Assembly (NCBI RefSeq): GCF_037392515.1
Contig: NC_090291.1
Span: forward strand, 19,508,001 to 19,572,000
Length of the DNA stretch: 64,000 bases
Reading direction: 5' to 3'
DNA from: Haliotis asinina
Lineage: Eukaryota; Mollusca; Gastropoda; Lepetellida; Haliotidae
How positions within the stretch are numbered: position 1 is the first letter of the stretch; every line of letters begins with the position of its first letter. Made by a program: the position numbers and the translations under genes. Positions 36,262-48,700 of the stretch are shown in pieces. The notes below the pieces were generated by a model that saw nothing but the letters and a program-made list of their open reading frames with translations, ran no database searches and was not told the DNA's origin.

Positions 36262-39200
36262 ATGACATTCGGCATATATCACATAACAGGGTGGGTCGTG
36301 GCGCTTGTGTGTGTTTCCACATTTACAGGTGAGTGACTCATCTACACAGTGTACATCATTTACCTTAATTAACACAGAATTAGAATGCCTAAATGTTGTC
36401 CTCTGTGGCAGTTACACAACTTTCAAACGGATCTGTAACATACCGAGTCTCGACATGACGACGACGACGCTTGCTTTCTGGATATTGCTGCAGCTGTACT
36501 CTCACTAATAGCTGTTTAAATAATGTTTCAATTTAGGGTTGGCAATTACACGAAACGTGTGCTTTCAAGAAAAAGATAAGGTGACTATAAAAAGCCCGTT
36601 CAATCATATTCGCGTGAGTCCATGCTTTTTTATTTGATTGATGAAATATGTTTATATATTTTATTAATAGCCACTGAAGACGTAAGGGCCAGTTTGTGTC
36701 TTCACTTCAAGAAATGTTCCAACATTTCGCCTCTCTGCTTTTATCTGTTGTTCTACTACCGATGCACAGGTAAGTCTTGATCAGTGTGTAGTGAAATGTT
36801 GGTTTGTTGTTTTTCGCCGCACTCAGCAGTATTACAGCAAAATGGCGGCAATCTGTAAACAATCGAGTCTGATCCAGACAATCCAGATAAACATCAGTCT
36901 ATGTAATTGGGATTCCAGGACATGTATCAACAAAGTCTGACCACCCTCTACCGTTAGTCGCCTCTTAGGAGAAGCATGGATTCCTGAGGACCAGTTTTAA
37001 CCAGGATGTTCACAGGTTTTATTGAAATGTAAACAACCTTGTACGTGCAACATATGTCATATTTGTCTTATACGTGTATGATAAATTGCCACATTAGGTA
37101 GCCTACGGTTCTGTCAGGTACTTCTACGATACTATCATGCCAGTGCCAGCGCAGTGATAGAACTTGACAAATTGAAAGTGACATTAAAACCAGCTCATTC
37201 ATTTATTTCTTGAATTCTAAAATAACAATGTATTCACCTAATTTGCACTAACCCCAGAGCTTTGTCTCTGAAAATCTATTATTTTCACAGAAAAAAATAA
37301 CTCTTTTAAATTGAAAAGAAGTAATAGTGTGAGGAGAGATTTAGAATCTGAGAAAATCTTGCTTCATTTAGAGCATAGCATTGCACAAACGTCTAAGCGG
37401 AAGGCGCTTTAATGTACAGACTCTATCTTCACATATGTATTTTCCTATTTACAGATTCGACACCTTCGTGTGGATTCAGTTCTGTCACAGGCAATGCATC
37501 TCGATACCCCACGGTCAAGATAGTCGGTGGTACAGACGCTTTAGAAGGGGAATTCCCCTGGACTGTACGTCTTTTGAAAGAAGGACGTAGTAAATATCTG
37601 TGCGGAGGGTCGATTATCAGCAAGAACTCTGTACTTACAGCTGCGCACTGTGTCAGGTACGATACTGGTTGTGGAAGTCGAGGTGGCTGAGCGGGTTAGA
37701 CGACTGACTTTGAGGGTGGAGGTTCGAATCCCGGATGGGACTCAACTAAAAAAAGTACTACATGTAGTTGGTTGTTTAACGTCGCATTCAGCAATATTAC
37801 ACCTACATTGCGGCGGGACCAGACAATCCAGTGATCAACATCATGAGAATCTAGCTACCCTTTTGGGATGACGTTTGTCAACCAAGTCAGCCAGCCTCAG
37901 AACCCGATCCCGTTAGCTGTTTTTACGACAAACATGGGTTACTGAAGATCAATTCTAACCCAGATCTTAATGTGTATGTCGTTATGAACATGCATATATG
38001 TATCACAATGCTTTTGATTAATGTCATCACCTCGAGATACAAATATGTTTTAGCATAGGGTTGGCTAATTACTGTGATATTGAAATATTTACCCACAGTG
38101 AATCTGATTGTGAAAGTTTAACCTCATGTGAAGGTCTCTCTTCGACTTCGTCCACTGAAGCTTTTATTGTATATTGTCTACTTTAATCTAACTTTCGGAC
38201 AGTATTAATGCGACTTCATGTGATAGAGACCTAAGATGTGACATGGGTGATATTTCAAAATCAAAATAAGGGGGAGTAGAATACTGAGCAGCATCCTGGT
38301 TAATGTGTCCCTCCCCCACCCCTCCCCCCCTTTCTTCCACCACCTTTCCCCTCCTTTTTCGATTCCCCACATGAAAGGCATTAAGTAAACATGATGCTCT
38401 GTTAAAATATCTATATATACTTTAAGAATATACTGGGTAGCATCGTGGTTAAGGTGTCCCGTATTCCCCATATGACGGATATGAATTAAAAGCCACGTGC
38501 TAACATGATGCTCTGTTAAAATGTGTATATAAATTAAGAATATATATCTCAATTCCTGAACCAATGTGTGTCAGTCATGATATCTTCTACTTTCACAGTG
38601 ATTTGATGAGACGTCCAAAGGATTTAAGTGTAGGATACGGTTCCGCCAACAAGTCATCTCTCACATATGTGAAAGCCAGAGACATTGCAGTACACCCATC
38701 TTATAACAGCTCCAACTGTGAGTGTGTTTCGTAGGTGCAATAGATTGGCACATATTACCATGTCCCAACCATTTGGTGCACATACAGCTGAAGATCGAAC
38801 AAATGTTTCTTAAGAGAACCATTTCATTGTTACTTTTATATGTTTGCTTGGTCCAAAGTGTACATAAACCTAAATGTGTACAAATGAGCTTGAACAGAAA
38901 CGTCTACAAGAATCAATAATAACTGGCACTACATACATGACAACAGAATCAGAGAAAGCAGAAATTACAGTATTTCTGTTTTATTTCTTTCACAATCCAT
39001 TAGTAATATTTATCACAAATAATTAAAGTACTTACACAAGTAAAAACCAACAGGTTTTAAGTAGATATTTCTTCACTAATAATGATATAATTCCTTCTAT
39101 TTGGGTTACTAACGTTTCGTTTAGAGATGCGAGTTGTGATTCAAAACCGTTTAACGTGTGTGCACAATGCTATACTTGCCACGTATTAACATACACACGT

Positions 39201-41106
39201 ATATACAATATTGTGATAGGCGTGTGTGGCGTATACCATTTAAAAAAGAAGGGGAAATCTGATTTACAAGATTAACAACATACAGACGATGAGGCCAAGG
39301 AGGAAACAGTTGACTTGAGTTAGGTTTTACGTCACGTCGGCATTAATCCCGCCATACTGTGACGAGATCACACAGTTAACGAAGAGTACTTGAAGGAAAA
39401 TGTGACAATTTATCGCATTACTTTGGAAATGTTTCATCTGTCTGGATATGTGTTATTTTTTCTCGTTTGCATTGGCATTGGTTAGTGTTATGCTTGCAAA
39501 ATGGAATACCCCCTACTTTGTTTGAGTTATTTCATATGGGTTTGCGTTGGCCAAAGAACGCTAAACAATGGATGTCAATGCAGTCGTTGATCATTGTAGA
39601 TGACAACGATGTTGCTGTTGTGACTCTCAGAGAACCTCTCCCACTAAGCATCAACACCAACCTCAGAAGTATATGTCTCCCTGGTGCAGCTACTATATAT
39701 ACATCTGGGAGACAATGTATAGTCACAGGATGGGGCAGCATTACAGGTACACAAGCTTCTCAAATCGGTGTCATTTCGTTGTCATTAACACAAGACGTGC
39801 CTACTTATTAATAGCAAACTTTTGTGAGAAATGACCAAAACTGCTTATTAATTCTTTCACGGAGGTTTCAAGACATATGCTTTAAGCCCATGTGTTTTAG
39901 AAAGAAGATTTCATAAGTTAGTTTTGCATTTCTTTCTGTTTTATTGGCCTACAGATATACTGAGCCTGAAATAGAACTCAAATCAAGTTAAATATCAACT
40001 AAATTTTCAACTGAAGCGATTACAATGATCATGTGATACCAGTCTTAATCAAAATTTAAATATGTGTTATATGTGTTTAAATATGTGTTACTTGAATAAA
40101 GCTGTGAATTTGAATTGCAGCAGTATCAAGTTGCCCATCGAAGTTTCTCAGGAAGCGTTTGACCATGGTCAGGACTTTGTTGAAACCATGTCATGTTTTC
40201 ATACCATATTTAATGTCTGTTATATTTACAGAACAAGGATCACCATTTCCTGATGTTCTTCAGAAGGCATCCGTCCCACTCTTACCACTAAGTATTTGCC
40301 AAGAAGCCTTTTCAGACGAACCCATACTTCTATCAGAGAGGCAGATATGTGCTGGATACTATACCGTCGGAGGGAAAGATGCGTGTGAGGTAAATATATC
40401 AGCAATTTTGCTTTGTTAGTGAGCATGTGTGTGGCATAGGGAAACCCTCAATATGACATCTCCGCAAGTAACACGAATTGTGTATCATCATTTGCATTCG
40501 ATCCTAAATAAAATTGCTTCGGTATATACACCAAGGAAACTAAACTAAGAACCCTACGTATGTTTGCAATGGTGGTTTTCAACGCGTACTTAATACATCG
40601 TCACCATGATGGGAAAACATACTTTTTCTGACTCACCCATGTTGATGTTATGATAGTTAATTGTTCATATAAAAAACACTGATTTTCATCAGACCTCGTC
40701 ACAGCTCCCTGATCTTCTGAAGGGGTAGTCTACACCTTCCCTCGTGTAAAGCTTCTAAATGGGTGAGTTTCTGTACAAGCGGATCCCCTTGTTGCACATG
40801 ACAACCAACCATGGGTCAGAAATCCCACAAAGGTTAAAATCGAGGTTCATTCAGTCGCGAGATATGTCAATCTTGGGACACGTTCTTGTGTGTATATATG
40901 AGACTGGTTATTTTCTGGCGTTTATTGTAACGCTTTGTGTTATGCAGGGAGACTCTGGTGGACCCCTGTTCTGTGCTGAGGGAAATAGGTGGGTGCAGTA
41001 TGGGATTGTGTCGGCCGGCAAGGGGTGTGCCCAAGCCCTGTACCCAGGCATCTACGCATACGTCCCCAAACATATAGAGTGGATCAACTCACATACAGTT
41101 TTATAG
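36262..41106 (+). CDS. Trypsin-like serine protease B2 (intact, 7 exons)
   Basis: Secreted S1A protease of 316 residues. Exons are 36262-36328, 36671-36769, 37455-37656, 38599-38717, 39600-39746, 40232-40389 and 40948-41106, phases 1-1-2-1-1-0. The order is signal peptide (1-22), four-Cys module (C32, C38, C45, C54), propeptide Cys C61, activation at K77 before IVGG, His120 (LTAAHC), Asp166 (DNDVAVV) and Ser267 (GDSGGP). D261 sits at the S1 base, so trypsin-like specificity is predicted. Cysteines for the C42-C58, C136-C201, C168-C182, C191-C220 and C1-C122 type pairs are all present. An ATG three bases upstream (36259) is also in frame; B1 lacks it, so I used 36262. It is the intact partner of the broken B1. 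AATAAA follows at 41135. Confidence 0.92.
36811..37018 (+). repeat. SINE copy, B2 intron 2
   Basis: Counterpart of 8168-8385: cgccgcactcagcagtattac at the left, ttcacaggttttattg at the right. Confidence 0.7.
37676..37967 (+). repeat. tRNA-like SINE head plus older SINE, B2 intron 3
   Basis: At 37676-37747 there is a tRNA-Ser/Leu-like head with a good A box (tggctgagcgggttag) and a perfect B box (ggttcgaatcc), followed by ggatgggactcaac. From about 37767 a diverged gcattcagcaatatt-family copy follows. The head lacks the pairing of a real tRNA, so I call it SINE-derived. Confidence 0.75.
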
Positions 41107-41134
41107 AATAATACCATGGTCACTTCTTATGGTT

Positions 41135-41140
41135 AATAAA
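41135..41140 (+). terminator. Poly(A) signal AATAAA of B2
   Basis: Begins 29 bases after the B2 stop, matching the position after B1. Confidence 0.75.
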
Positions 41141-41649
41141 TATGATATCACCTTTCTTACGCTTTGGGGTTGTTGTTTTGCATGGGTCGTTTTGTTGTGC
41201 ACTGGACCTGTCCCTATTTTCTGTAGCGAGGGACCACTTACTGGAACAAGACAATGACACAACCTGAAATACAATTACATAGTTTGAGGGGCAGTTGAAT
41301 GGTTCGGTAGTTGATTGAGTAGTTGATTGAGGTAACTGAGGGATGAGTGGGTGTGTGGTTGAGTGAGTAGTTGAGTGGGTGGTTGAGTTGGTGGCATATT
41401 GGAGGTTTAGCTGTTCACTAATAGAGTGACTTAGAGGTCACTATCACTAGATGAATCACTATCAAACGGTGACGACATCAAGTGTTCCCGAAAAGATGAG
41501 TGTATCCTACCAGTAGCACATATCACATGTACACGCAAAGGCAAATACGTTGTTCACCAAGACTAATTTGTCTAACAAGCACTTGACATCATGTCTGTAA
41601 CTAATACACCGAGTGTTTAACAAACAATAGCCTCATGGAACTCTTTGAA

Positions 41650-41815
41650 AGCTGAGAGTCGGTGAATATGTCTTAACGTCCTTTTTTAGCAATATTCCTG
41701 CAAAATATCAGGGCAGGTAACACCGGGAATGGGCTTCACACAGTGAACCCATGCGGGGAATAGAACCCGGGGCTTCAGTGTGATGAGCTGCCGCCTTTTA
41801 ACCGTTAAGCTCCCC
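41650..41815 (-). repeat. tRNA-derived SINE, reverse orientation
   Basis: Counterpart of 12634-12775. Contains agcaatattcctgcaaaatatc and ggaatagaacccggggcttc. Confidence 0.75.
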
Positions 41816-42059
41816 AACCCGAATGTTTGAATGTTGTAATAAAACACATTCGGAGTAGGGATCCTACAACGCTCCTCTGAACCCTCGTAGAAAAAGTCTG
41901 GCAATTTGTACCTGATCAAGTGGAGAACTTGCATTCCTTCTTCTTGTAATTCAGGCTTGTGGTTCCTGCCATTTGTCTCGTTATGTATCTCTCTAAATAA
42001 TAAACACTCTGAGCGGTTTAACGGTCTCTCATATTTCTACTTCATGTGGTAAATCAGTG

Positions 42060-42232
42060 GATGAGTGAGTGAGTTGGTTTTCTCTTTAGCAATAGAGAAC
42101 GAAGAGTTTAGCAATAGTCCATATCAGAAACACCAGAAACTGGCTTCACACATTATACCTATGTGTGGAATCGAACCCGGGCCTTCGGGTTGACGGACGA
42201 ACGCTTTAAAGCATAGGCTACTCCACCGGCTC
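42060..42232 (-). repeat. tRNA-derived SINE, reverse orientation
   Basis: Counterpart of 13000-13147, with a duplicated tagcaatag stretch near its left end. Confidence 0.75.
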
Positions 42233-42918
42233 CACTTCTCAGTGGAACAGAGTGGTCAACGTTACTATTAATGAACGATATGCAATCCTTGATCTCATTA
42301 AAGATTGAAGTCGGGCTTCATGCCAACATCTCTAGTTTTAACTTTACCGACTGATTTTGAAAAAGGAGTCTGTCAACACCGCGTCTGAGAAAATGTTTTG
42401 CTTCTCATATGTAGCAATAATCTTGTCAATCTTGTCCAACCTAGTTTAAACATTTGGGCAAGGTAGACATGTACTGTTACAGTGGTTTGAAATTATGTAT
42501 TTGAGGTGAAGTTTTCAATCCTACTGGGGCCCGAAGACGGCTGTGTATACATGTTCATTACAACCGAATTAAAAACCCGTTTCACCAACAAAAAATATCT
42601 TTCAAATATTTACTGAAAGCGATTTATAAATACGATAGTTTCCCAAAGTATCGGCCAAAACACGAAAAGGGAAAATAGTAAAAAGATAAAAAAGCAATTG
42701 AAAACAAAATGTATTTTTTTTCATTGTATGCGTTGTTAGCAATATCAGTTGGAAATGTTTGTTGAAGGGTTGATATTCTTGGGGCTGACAATATAGAGAC
42801 GACATAAACGGACATTCATGTGCTTATCTGTTTAAAATGGCTCATAATGTCTTCAAAAATTGAATTACAGGGTTGAGAAATTGCTCTTCATAAAACATAT
42901 TACGACCTATATAAACAA

Positions 42919-45050
42919 GTGTCCGGACTCCAAAACAGTTCGTTATATGAGTCAGCTCGTTTACTGTATGTTCCTATTGTTTCCGAAAGTAACGCACTGA
43001 AGGACTTCACGGTAACGCAGTGTGTATGTCAAGCTATAATTTATTGGATGTATCCCTGCCACCCTGATTTGTTTCTTTCAGACCCTCCTTCCATGCATGT
43101 CAAATATACTTCGCTCCAAACGCAAAAGGCACTTACCAGTATGATAAAGACATTAAGTACAGTCGGAGATATTAGTTACAAAACCTTTTATGATGCAAAA
43201 ATGAACCCAGTTTTGACGCATGAAGCAGAAATCTGGGGATCAGCAGACTTTCGTCAAATAGAAAGAGTACACTTGTACGCTTGCAAGAAATATCTTGGTG
43301 TCAAATTAAATACAGTTAATACAGTGGTTTACGGTGAATGTGGCAAATATCCAATGCATTTGTTTACAAGCATAGGGTTGTCAAATATTGGTCAAAACTG
43401 TTAAATATGCCGCCATATCGGTTACCGAAAATATGTTATAATATGATGTTATTGTATGATGAAAATGGACAAAGAAATTGGACATCATAGGTTAAGAACT
43501 TCTTATTCTCCATTGGCATCGGAAATGCTTGGAATGCACAATATGTAGAATCACATACGTCATTCGTTCAGTCGTTAAGCATAAGACTTAAAGACATATA
43601 TCTTCAAATAGTGTGCGAAAATATATTTGTCAAGTAAATATTTTTATCATTCAAAATTTTAAAAAAGATCTATTCAGTGAAGTATACTGATCGTGTGTTA
43701 ATATAAAGAAATTTAGGCGATCACTATCAAGATTCCGATGTTGATCCCACGATTTGTTAGTTGAAAGTCGCAGGTATAAAAATGTTAGGAAAGAAGAAAG
43801 ATTATGTAGATTACACTTTGTAATTTAAAGGAAATTGAAGATGAACATCATTTTCTCCTCATCTGTCCATTATTTATTTATAAATACATGCAAAAATATT
43901 CCTATTTCCACCTACGCATCACTACTCTTATAAACAGTAACAATCAAAATGTATTGCAAAATCTTGTCATGTTCATTCATACGGAAGAGTATTAGGGCCA
44001 CGGTGAAAACATTTTTTGGTGTCATTATCTCCTACGTAGGACTTACTATCTCCTACGTAGGACTTACTATCTCCTACGTAGGACTTACTATCTCCTACGT
44101 AGGACTTATTATTACCTACGTAGGACTTATTATTACCTACGTAGAACTTTTTATCACTTACGTAGGACTTACTATCTCCTACGTAGGACTTACTTCCACC
44201 TAAGCATCACTACTCTTATAGGCAGTAACAATCAAAATATATTACAAAATCTTGTCATGTTCATTTATACGGAAGAGTATTAGGGCCACGGTGAGACAAT
44301 TTTTTGGTGTCATTATCTCCTACGTAGGACTTACTATCTCCAACGTAGGAGTTACTATCTCCTGCGTAGGACTTGCTACATAGTATCTGCTACGTAGGAC
44401 TTAGTACTTAACATCTCCTACGTAGGACTTACTATCTCCTACGTAGGACTTAGTATCTCCTACGTAGGACTTTTTATCACCTACGTAGGACGTACTTAGG
44501 AGTTAGTATCTACCTAGTACATATAGTAAGTCCGACGTAGGAGATACTAAGTCCTACGTTGGAGATATTAAGTCCTACGTAGAAGATAGTAAGTCCTACG
44601 TAGAAGATAGTAAGTCCTACGTTGGAGATATTAAGTCCTACGTTGGAGATATTAAGTCCTACGTTGGAGATATTAAGTCCTACCTAGAAGATAGTAAGTC
44701 CTACGTTGGAGATATTAAGTCCTACGTTGGAGATATTAAGTCCTACCTAGAAGATAGTAAGTCCTACGTTGGAGATAGTAAGTCCTACGTAGAAGATATT
44801 AAGTCCTACGTTGGAGATAGTAAGTCCTACGTAGGAGATAGTAAGTCCTACGTAGGAGATAGTGACACCAAAAAAGATTTTCACCGTGGCCCTAATACAC
44901 CGCCGTATGCTTCACTATGTAATGTTGTATAGAACAAAAGTTTTATCACAACATGTAAATATATTTATTATGTAGTTCCCCATTATAATTATGCATATGT
45001 GCTATAAGACTCCGGCCTCTTCAGTACGAAATAAAGATTGAATGATTCAT
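42919..45050 (+). mobile_element. LINE 3' fragment (non-LTR retrotransposon)
   Basis: From 42919 an open frame reads into a LINE ORF2 C-terminal region: the segment from KALTSMIKTL through VLTHEAEIWG, IERVHLYACKKYLGVKL and VVYGECGKYPMHL is typical of the post-RT part of molluscan LINEs. The similarity goes on through KEERLCRL and IEDEHHFLLICPLF, a C-terminal Cys/His region, to about 43990, with a stop after GQNC at 43404 and later frame breaks. A 904-bp foldback element interrupts it. LINE-like 3' sequence resumes from about 44896 and ends near the A-rich tail at 45050-45064. 5' truncated and dead. I did not assign a clade. Confidence 0.75.
43992..44895. mobile_element. Foldback element built of inverted 21-bp palindromic arrays
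   Basis: Outer inverted repeats TTAGGGCCACGGTG(A) followed by ttttttggtgtca and tatctcc begin at 43992 and are mirrored up to 44895. Inside, the left half repeats tctcctacgtaggacttacta (21 bp) in one direction and the right half repeats its complement, turning round at about 44510-44535. Each good unit contains the 12-base perfect palindrome TCCTACGTAGGA. At 44197-44310 a second copy of the left border appears, including about 80 bases of the neighbouring LINE, so there was an internal duplication. TA on both sides could be a target duplication. Confidence 0.85.
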
Positions 45051-45064
45051 TAATAAAAAAAATA

Positions 45065-45734
45065 ATTTTCCTTAGCTCCTTTCACCATCTGTGTAAAAAA
45101 ACAGACAGTGTAAATACTGTATGAGGGTATATCTGATATCTGGGATAAGAAAATGTTTTCAAAACCATTATATAATATCAAACTTATCACTTAAGGTCTC
45201 AGTCCAAATACTGAAACTGAAACAGAACACTCAACTAGAGCACCTCCGTCTAATTGTGAGGGGGTGTGCCGCTTTGGACTTCTCTGTCAACACTTGAATA
45301 GAGATCCGTACATATCCTTCACTACTGCAAGTATAAACTCACAAAAGAGCCATCTTACTATGCCTAAATTTCACTGTATTTTATAGAAACCATTATATAT
45401 TGAGCACAGTTATAATTGATACTCAGTCCTGTCACTAGTTCTGTATAAGATAACAATCAACATCTGTCAATCAGGTGGGTTTTTTTATCCTGATTGGTAT
45501 TGACACATCAAAGAAATGCGCCATCGGTTATTCCTAAGCATTCTCAGTATTAAACGCGCTAGAGAAGACGTCACACCAGCCTGTAATCCCTATTCCTTTG
45601 ACGTTCTCTATAATTAGATCTTATACCGGGATCTTAAACACATAAAGAGATTTTGTTGTGAAGAGTGTCTCATCATCGGGCGTAGGGACAGGTGTTTTTA
45701 CATCGTGAAACATCTTTCGTCAATCTAACACAAG
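45065..45734. other. Upstream region of gene C
   Basis: No repeat family or exon seen. CTATAATTAG at about 45607 is a weak TATA-like candidate some 125 bases before the start codon, and ATTGG (reverse CCAAT) lies near 45495. Both are guesses from sequence alone. Confidence 0.3.
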
Positions 45735-48700
45735 ATGGCAGCTGGCGTACGACAAGGAGTGCTGCTCCTATTGTTGGTATTGCTATGTTTTTCTACACAA
45801 ACAGGTGAGTACGGTCCATTTTTTTAAAACTTTGACTGTAGACGTAAAAGGTCCCCGTAAGGTTCATTAAAACAGTTTCAAGTATATATGTACTTTTATC
45901 TATTTTATAATTATATTATTTTACACTTACAGTATTACAACACAGCACATTTTGTCATTGGTGATGTTTCGTGTATGCATATATTAATACTACGTAAATG
46001 TTGATTTGTAGCCCAAAGCATTCTGGATGCTGTGTATGGATTTTGTCACTTTTGTTTTTGCAATTTTCGTTTGTTCAGTTGTTTTCTTTATTAATTGATA
46101 CTCTGTTTCAGATTATAGATCGTTATAGATCAGTAAACATCCCGATTATTAGATACGGGTAGAGGGATATTTGACTGTTCTGTTTGTACTGACCTTTTCA
46201 GTAACTGAGGAGGACAATATCATATGACGAAAAGATATGAGTTTTCAAAACCTCAGTCTGTGCCTGTACCCGAAAGAGACGCTTGAATCCATATAACCAA
46301 CCTTACACATTGTGACTGCTGTACCATTATAGTGCCTATATAACACAATGGTCGATAGCATTCTGAAATGAACACGTTCTGCGGTATGTTAATGACATAA
46401 TTGCAATGATTCGTACCAGACTGAGTAAACGTTAACCCCATCATGTCCTGAATAGTTGTCGAAAGTAAAGACAAAATAGTAAATGAAAAATGAGCACATT
46501 AATCACTGAAAACTAGTGGTGACAAGGGTACGTATTCCATCCTCCACTGTTAAAACGTGACATTCAGGATATGTTCAAGCCAGTGACAATCAGCAAATTT
46601 CTGCCATGTTCCAAACTGGATAGCATGAGTTCAAGTTGACAAAGAACCTGTCATACATGTATCTAATACAACCCTCCTAGTGTTCAAATGTCGTTTTGAA
46701 AATGAACTTGCGGTGTAACGTGAATAAAAAGTTGAAAAGGTCGGTGATAATAAAGCAGGAGTTTTGAATAAAATGTAAATTCTCAAAATGAATTCCCATA
46801 CTGAGTCTAGACAGCCTAACATCCCAAGAAATGAGCACACCAGATGTATTCGTGTGGAGATGTGTAGCTTGACAAACGACTAGACAAACAATTGGTTTGT
46901 ACATCAGGTTACCTCTTAGCTGCTAAAGGTTAATGGCCTCGTTGATAAACCCATTGTACGTAAATGCTGACGACCAAAAGAAACATTACCATGGTGTTGT
47001 ATTAATCTTTGTAGAAAACCACAAAAGATAGATACTGGGAATGAAATGTATTGAAAGGATCAAAATTTCATGGAAATCAATATAATAAAATACCGTCTTT
47101 TGTTCGGACAGTTTGACTGAACTGTCTTTTGTCGGTAAAGACGATCCTCTGTCCGTCACGTATTTGCCAACAGCAAACAGTGCCCGGAAGTGCCCGGCTG
47201 AACGGGTTAGGCGTCTGACTTTGTGTGCTGGCGAGAAGGTGCCTGAACCTGAAGGTGTGGGTTCGAATCCCGGACAGGACTCAATCCAACAACAGTACTA
47301 GAATCTGTACTTCTGTGATCTCAAATATAATTTATGTTACATTTGATCACTTACTAAATGACATTGTATATTCAGTAGAGGCCAGTTTCAATTTCTGTTG
47401 CGCTGTCAGTAAGACTCCTCTCAATGGTTGTTAGCTCTAATATCTAGTCTTGAGTGAAATAACCGATAAATGTCGACGTACCATTATCCTTTGTGGATGA
47501 CCTCACTACCAAGAATCGATTCCTGACGTAAAGTACCCATACCCTGGACTTCATTGGACGTAATTACCCTGGGCTTGTCTGCTCCTGGACATTCTGCAGC
47601 TGATTTCGGCCTGATCTGTCCGAAACGTTGTATAGGTTAGCTTCGGCAGCACGACAGCAGCCAAACGTTCTGTCAATGGCCATCAGTGGCTCATATCTGT
47701 ATCATACCCAGGATCCGTTGGCGTGGTTCGGGTGTGACGAGAGGAATTTAAGTTGTGTTATATATTTAACCGCGAGTGTCTCACATGCCGCCTGTATCAA
47801 ATACATGCCCTGATTGCACGTGTAGTTTTGACTGCCCAATAGGCTCCTCGTGTTTTCACCTTTTTCATATTTTCTGGGAACCCATTTGCCGTCGACATGT
47901 GAAAAACATTGATGTGCTTGTGTTTTGCATTGAATTAGTTTGAACGTGATTCTAATGGTTCAGTTCAGAAATCAGAAGCGTCATTCATATTGTATTTGAT
48001 GTTGCAATGTATTTTCTAAATAATTCTTCCTTCCAGCTGCCCAGTATCAGGCTCTCATGTGTAACCATTTCCAGAGCTGCTTCACCATGTCCCCGGTGTG
48101 TGTCTATCTGTTCTACCATTACCAGTGTACTCAGGATCCCATCAAACGTAATAATGGTAACGTTTCATCTGATTACCTTTACGACATAGCGAAGCATTTC
48201 CATAAAATATTTTCAAATAAGTTAAATGATTTTTCTATTTTCTGAATTTTAATCCAATTCAGTTTTAAGTGAAAGGATTACTCTTAAGTGAAAGGATTAC
48301 TCTTAACTAATCCTCATCAGAATCCAAGTGCATAAAGTAATGTTTCGATCATCGTTGCCCATGTACCTCCCGGGGTTTTCCTTTGAGTACGCTGAAAGCA
48401 ATAATTCCAGGCTATACGATCCTACGGTCGTGCAATAACAACGATCACACTGATCTGCATGTTCAATTTGAAAAATTCAAAATGCTTTGGCATGTACATG
48501 AAACACTTTTGTGAGAGCACCATACAGAAGCATCGAATACTGACAGTTGCTTCCAAACATAAATCATTCATGCGTTGTTCAGCAGGTGTAAATGCTTGTA
48601 ATAGGGTAATGGTCGAAAGAAGTTGGAAACATGAAATGGAGTCACACTTAAGTTTATAGAACCAGCTGAACATCCTACTTTTACGATGGTGCTCTTCAGT

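Larger units (their letters stand above)
15913..42840 (+). repeat. Tandem duplication unit 2 (genes A2 and B2)
   Basis: Second copy of the A-B unit, enlarged by mobile elements: MITE at 15996, Polinton at 18829, SINE at 30467 and mariner at 30948. The host parts align with unit 1 throughout, including several shared SINEs, which therefore predate the duplication. Confidence 0.85.

Noticed and set aside
37676-37747. A tRNA-Ser/Leu gene
   Set aside because: A and B boxes are present, but the acceptor and anticodon stems do not pair well and related copies occur at 9176, 47190 and 49968. This is a SINE head.
43949-44203. Open frame reading SYVGLTISYVGLT repeats
   Set aside because: It is a reading of the 21-bp palindromic satellite. 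Twenty-one is a multiple of three, so openness is automatic.
44030-44875. Direct repeats reminiscent of a CRISPR array
   Set aside because: There are no unique spacers, the unit is contiguous and inverts halfway, and the context is an animal genome.
46253-46904. Minus-strand open frames in C intron 1
   Set aside because: No domain or splice context; they lie inside a confirmed intron of gene C.
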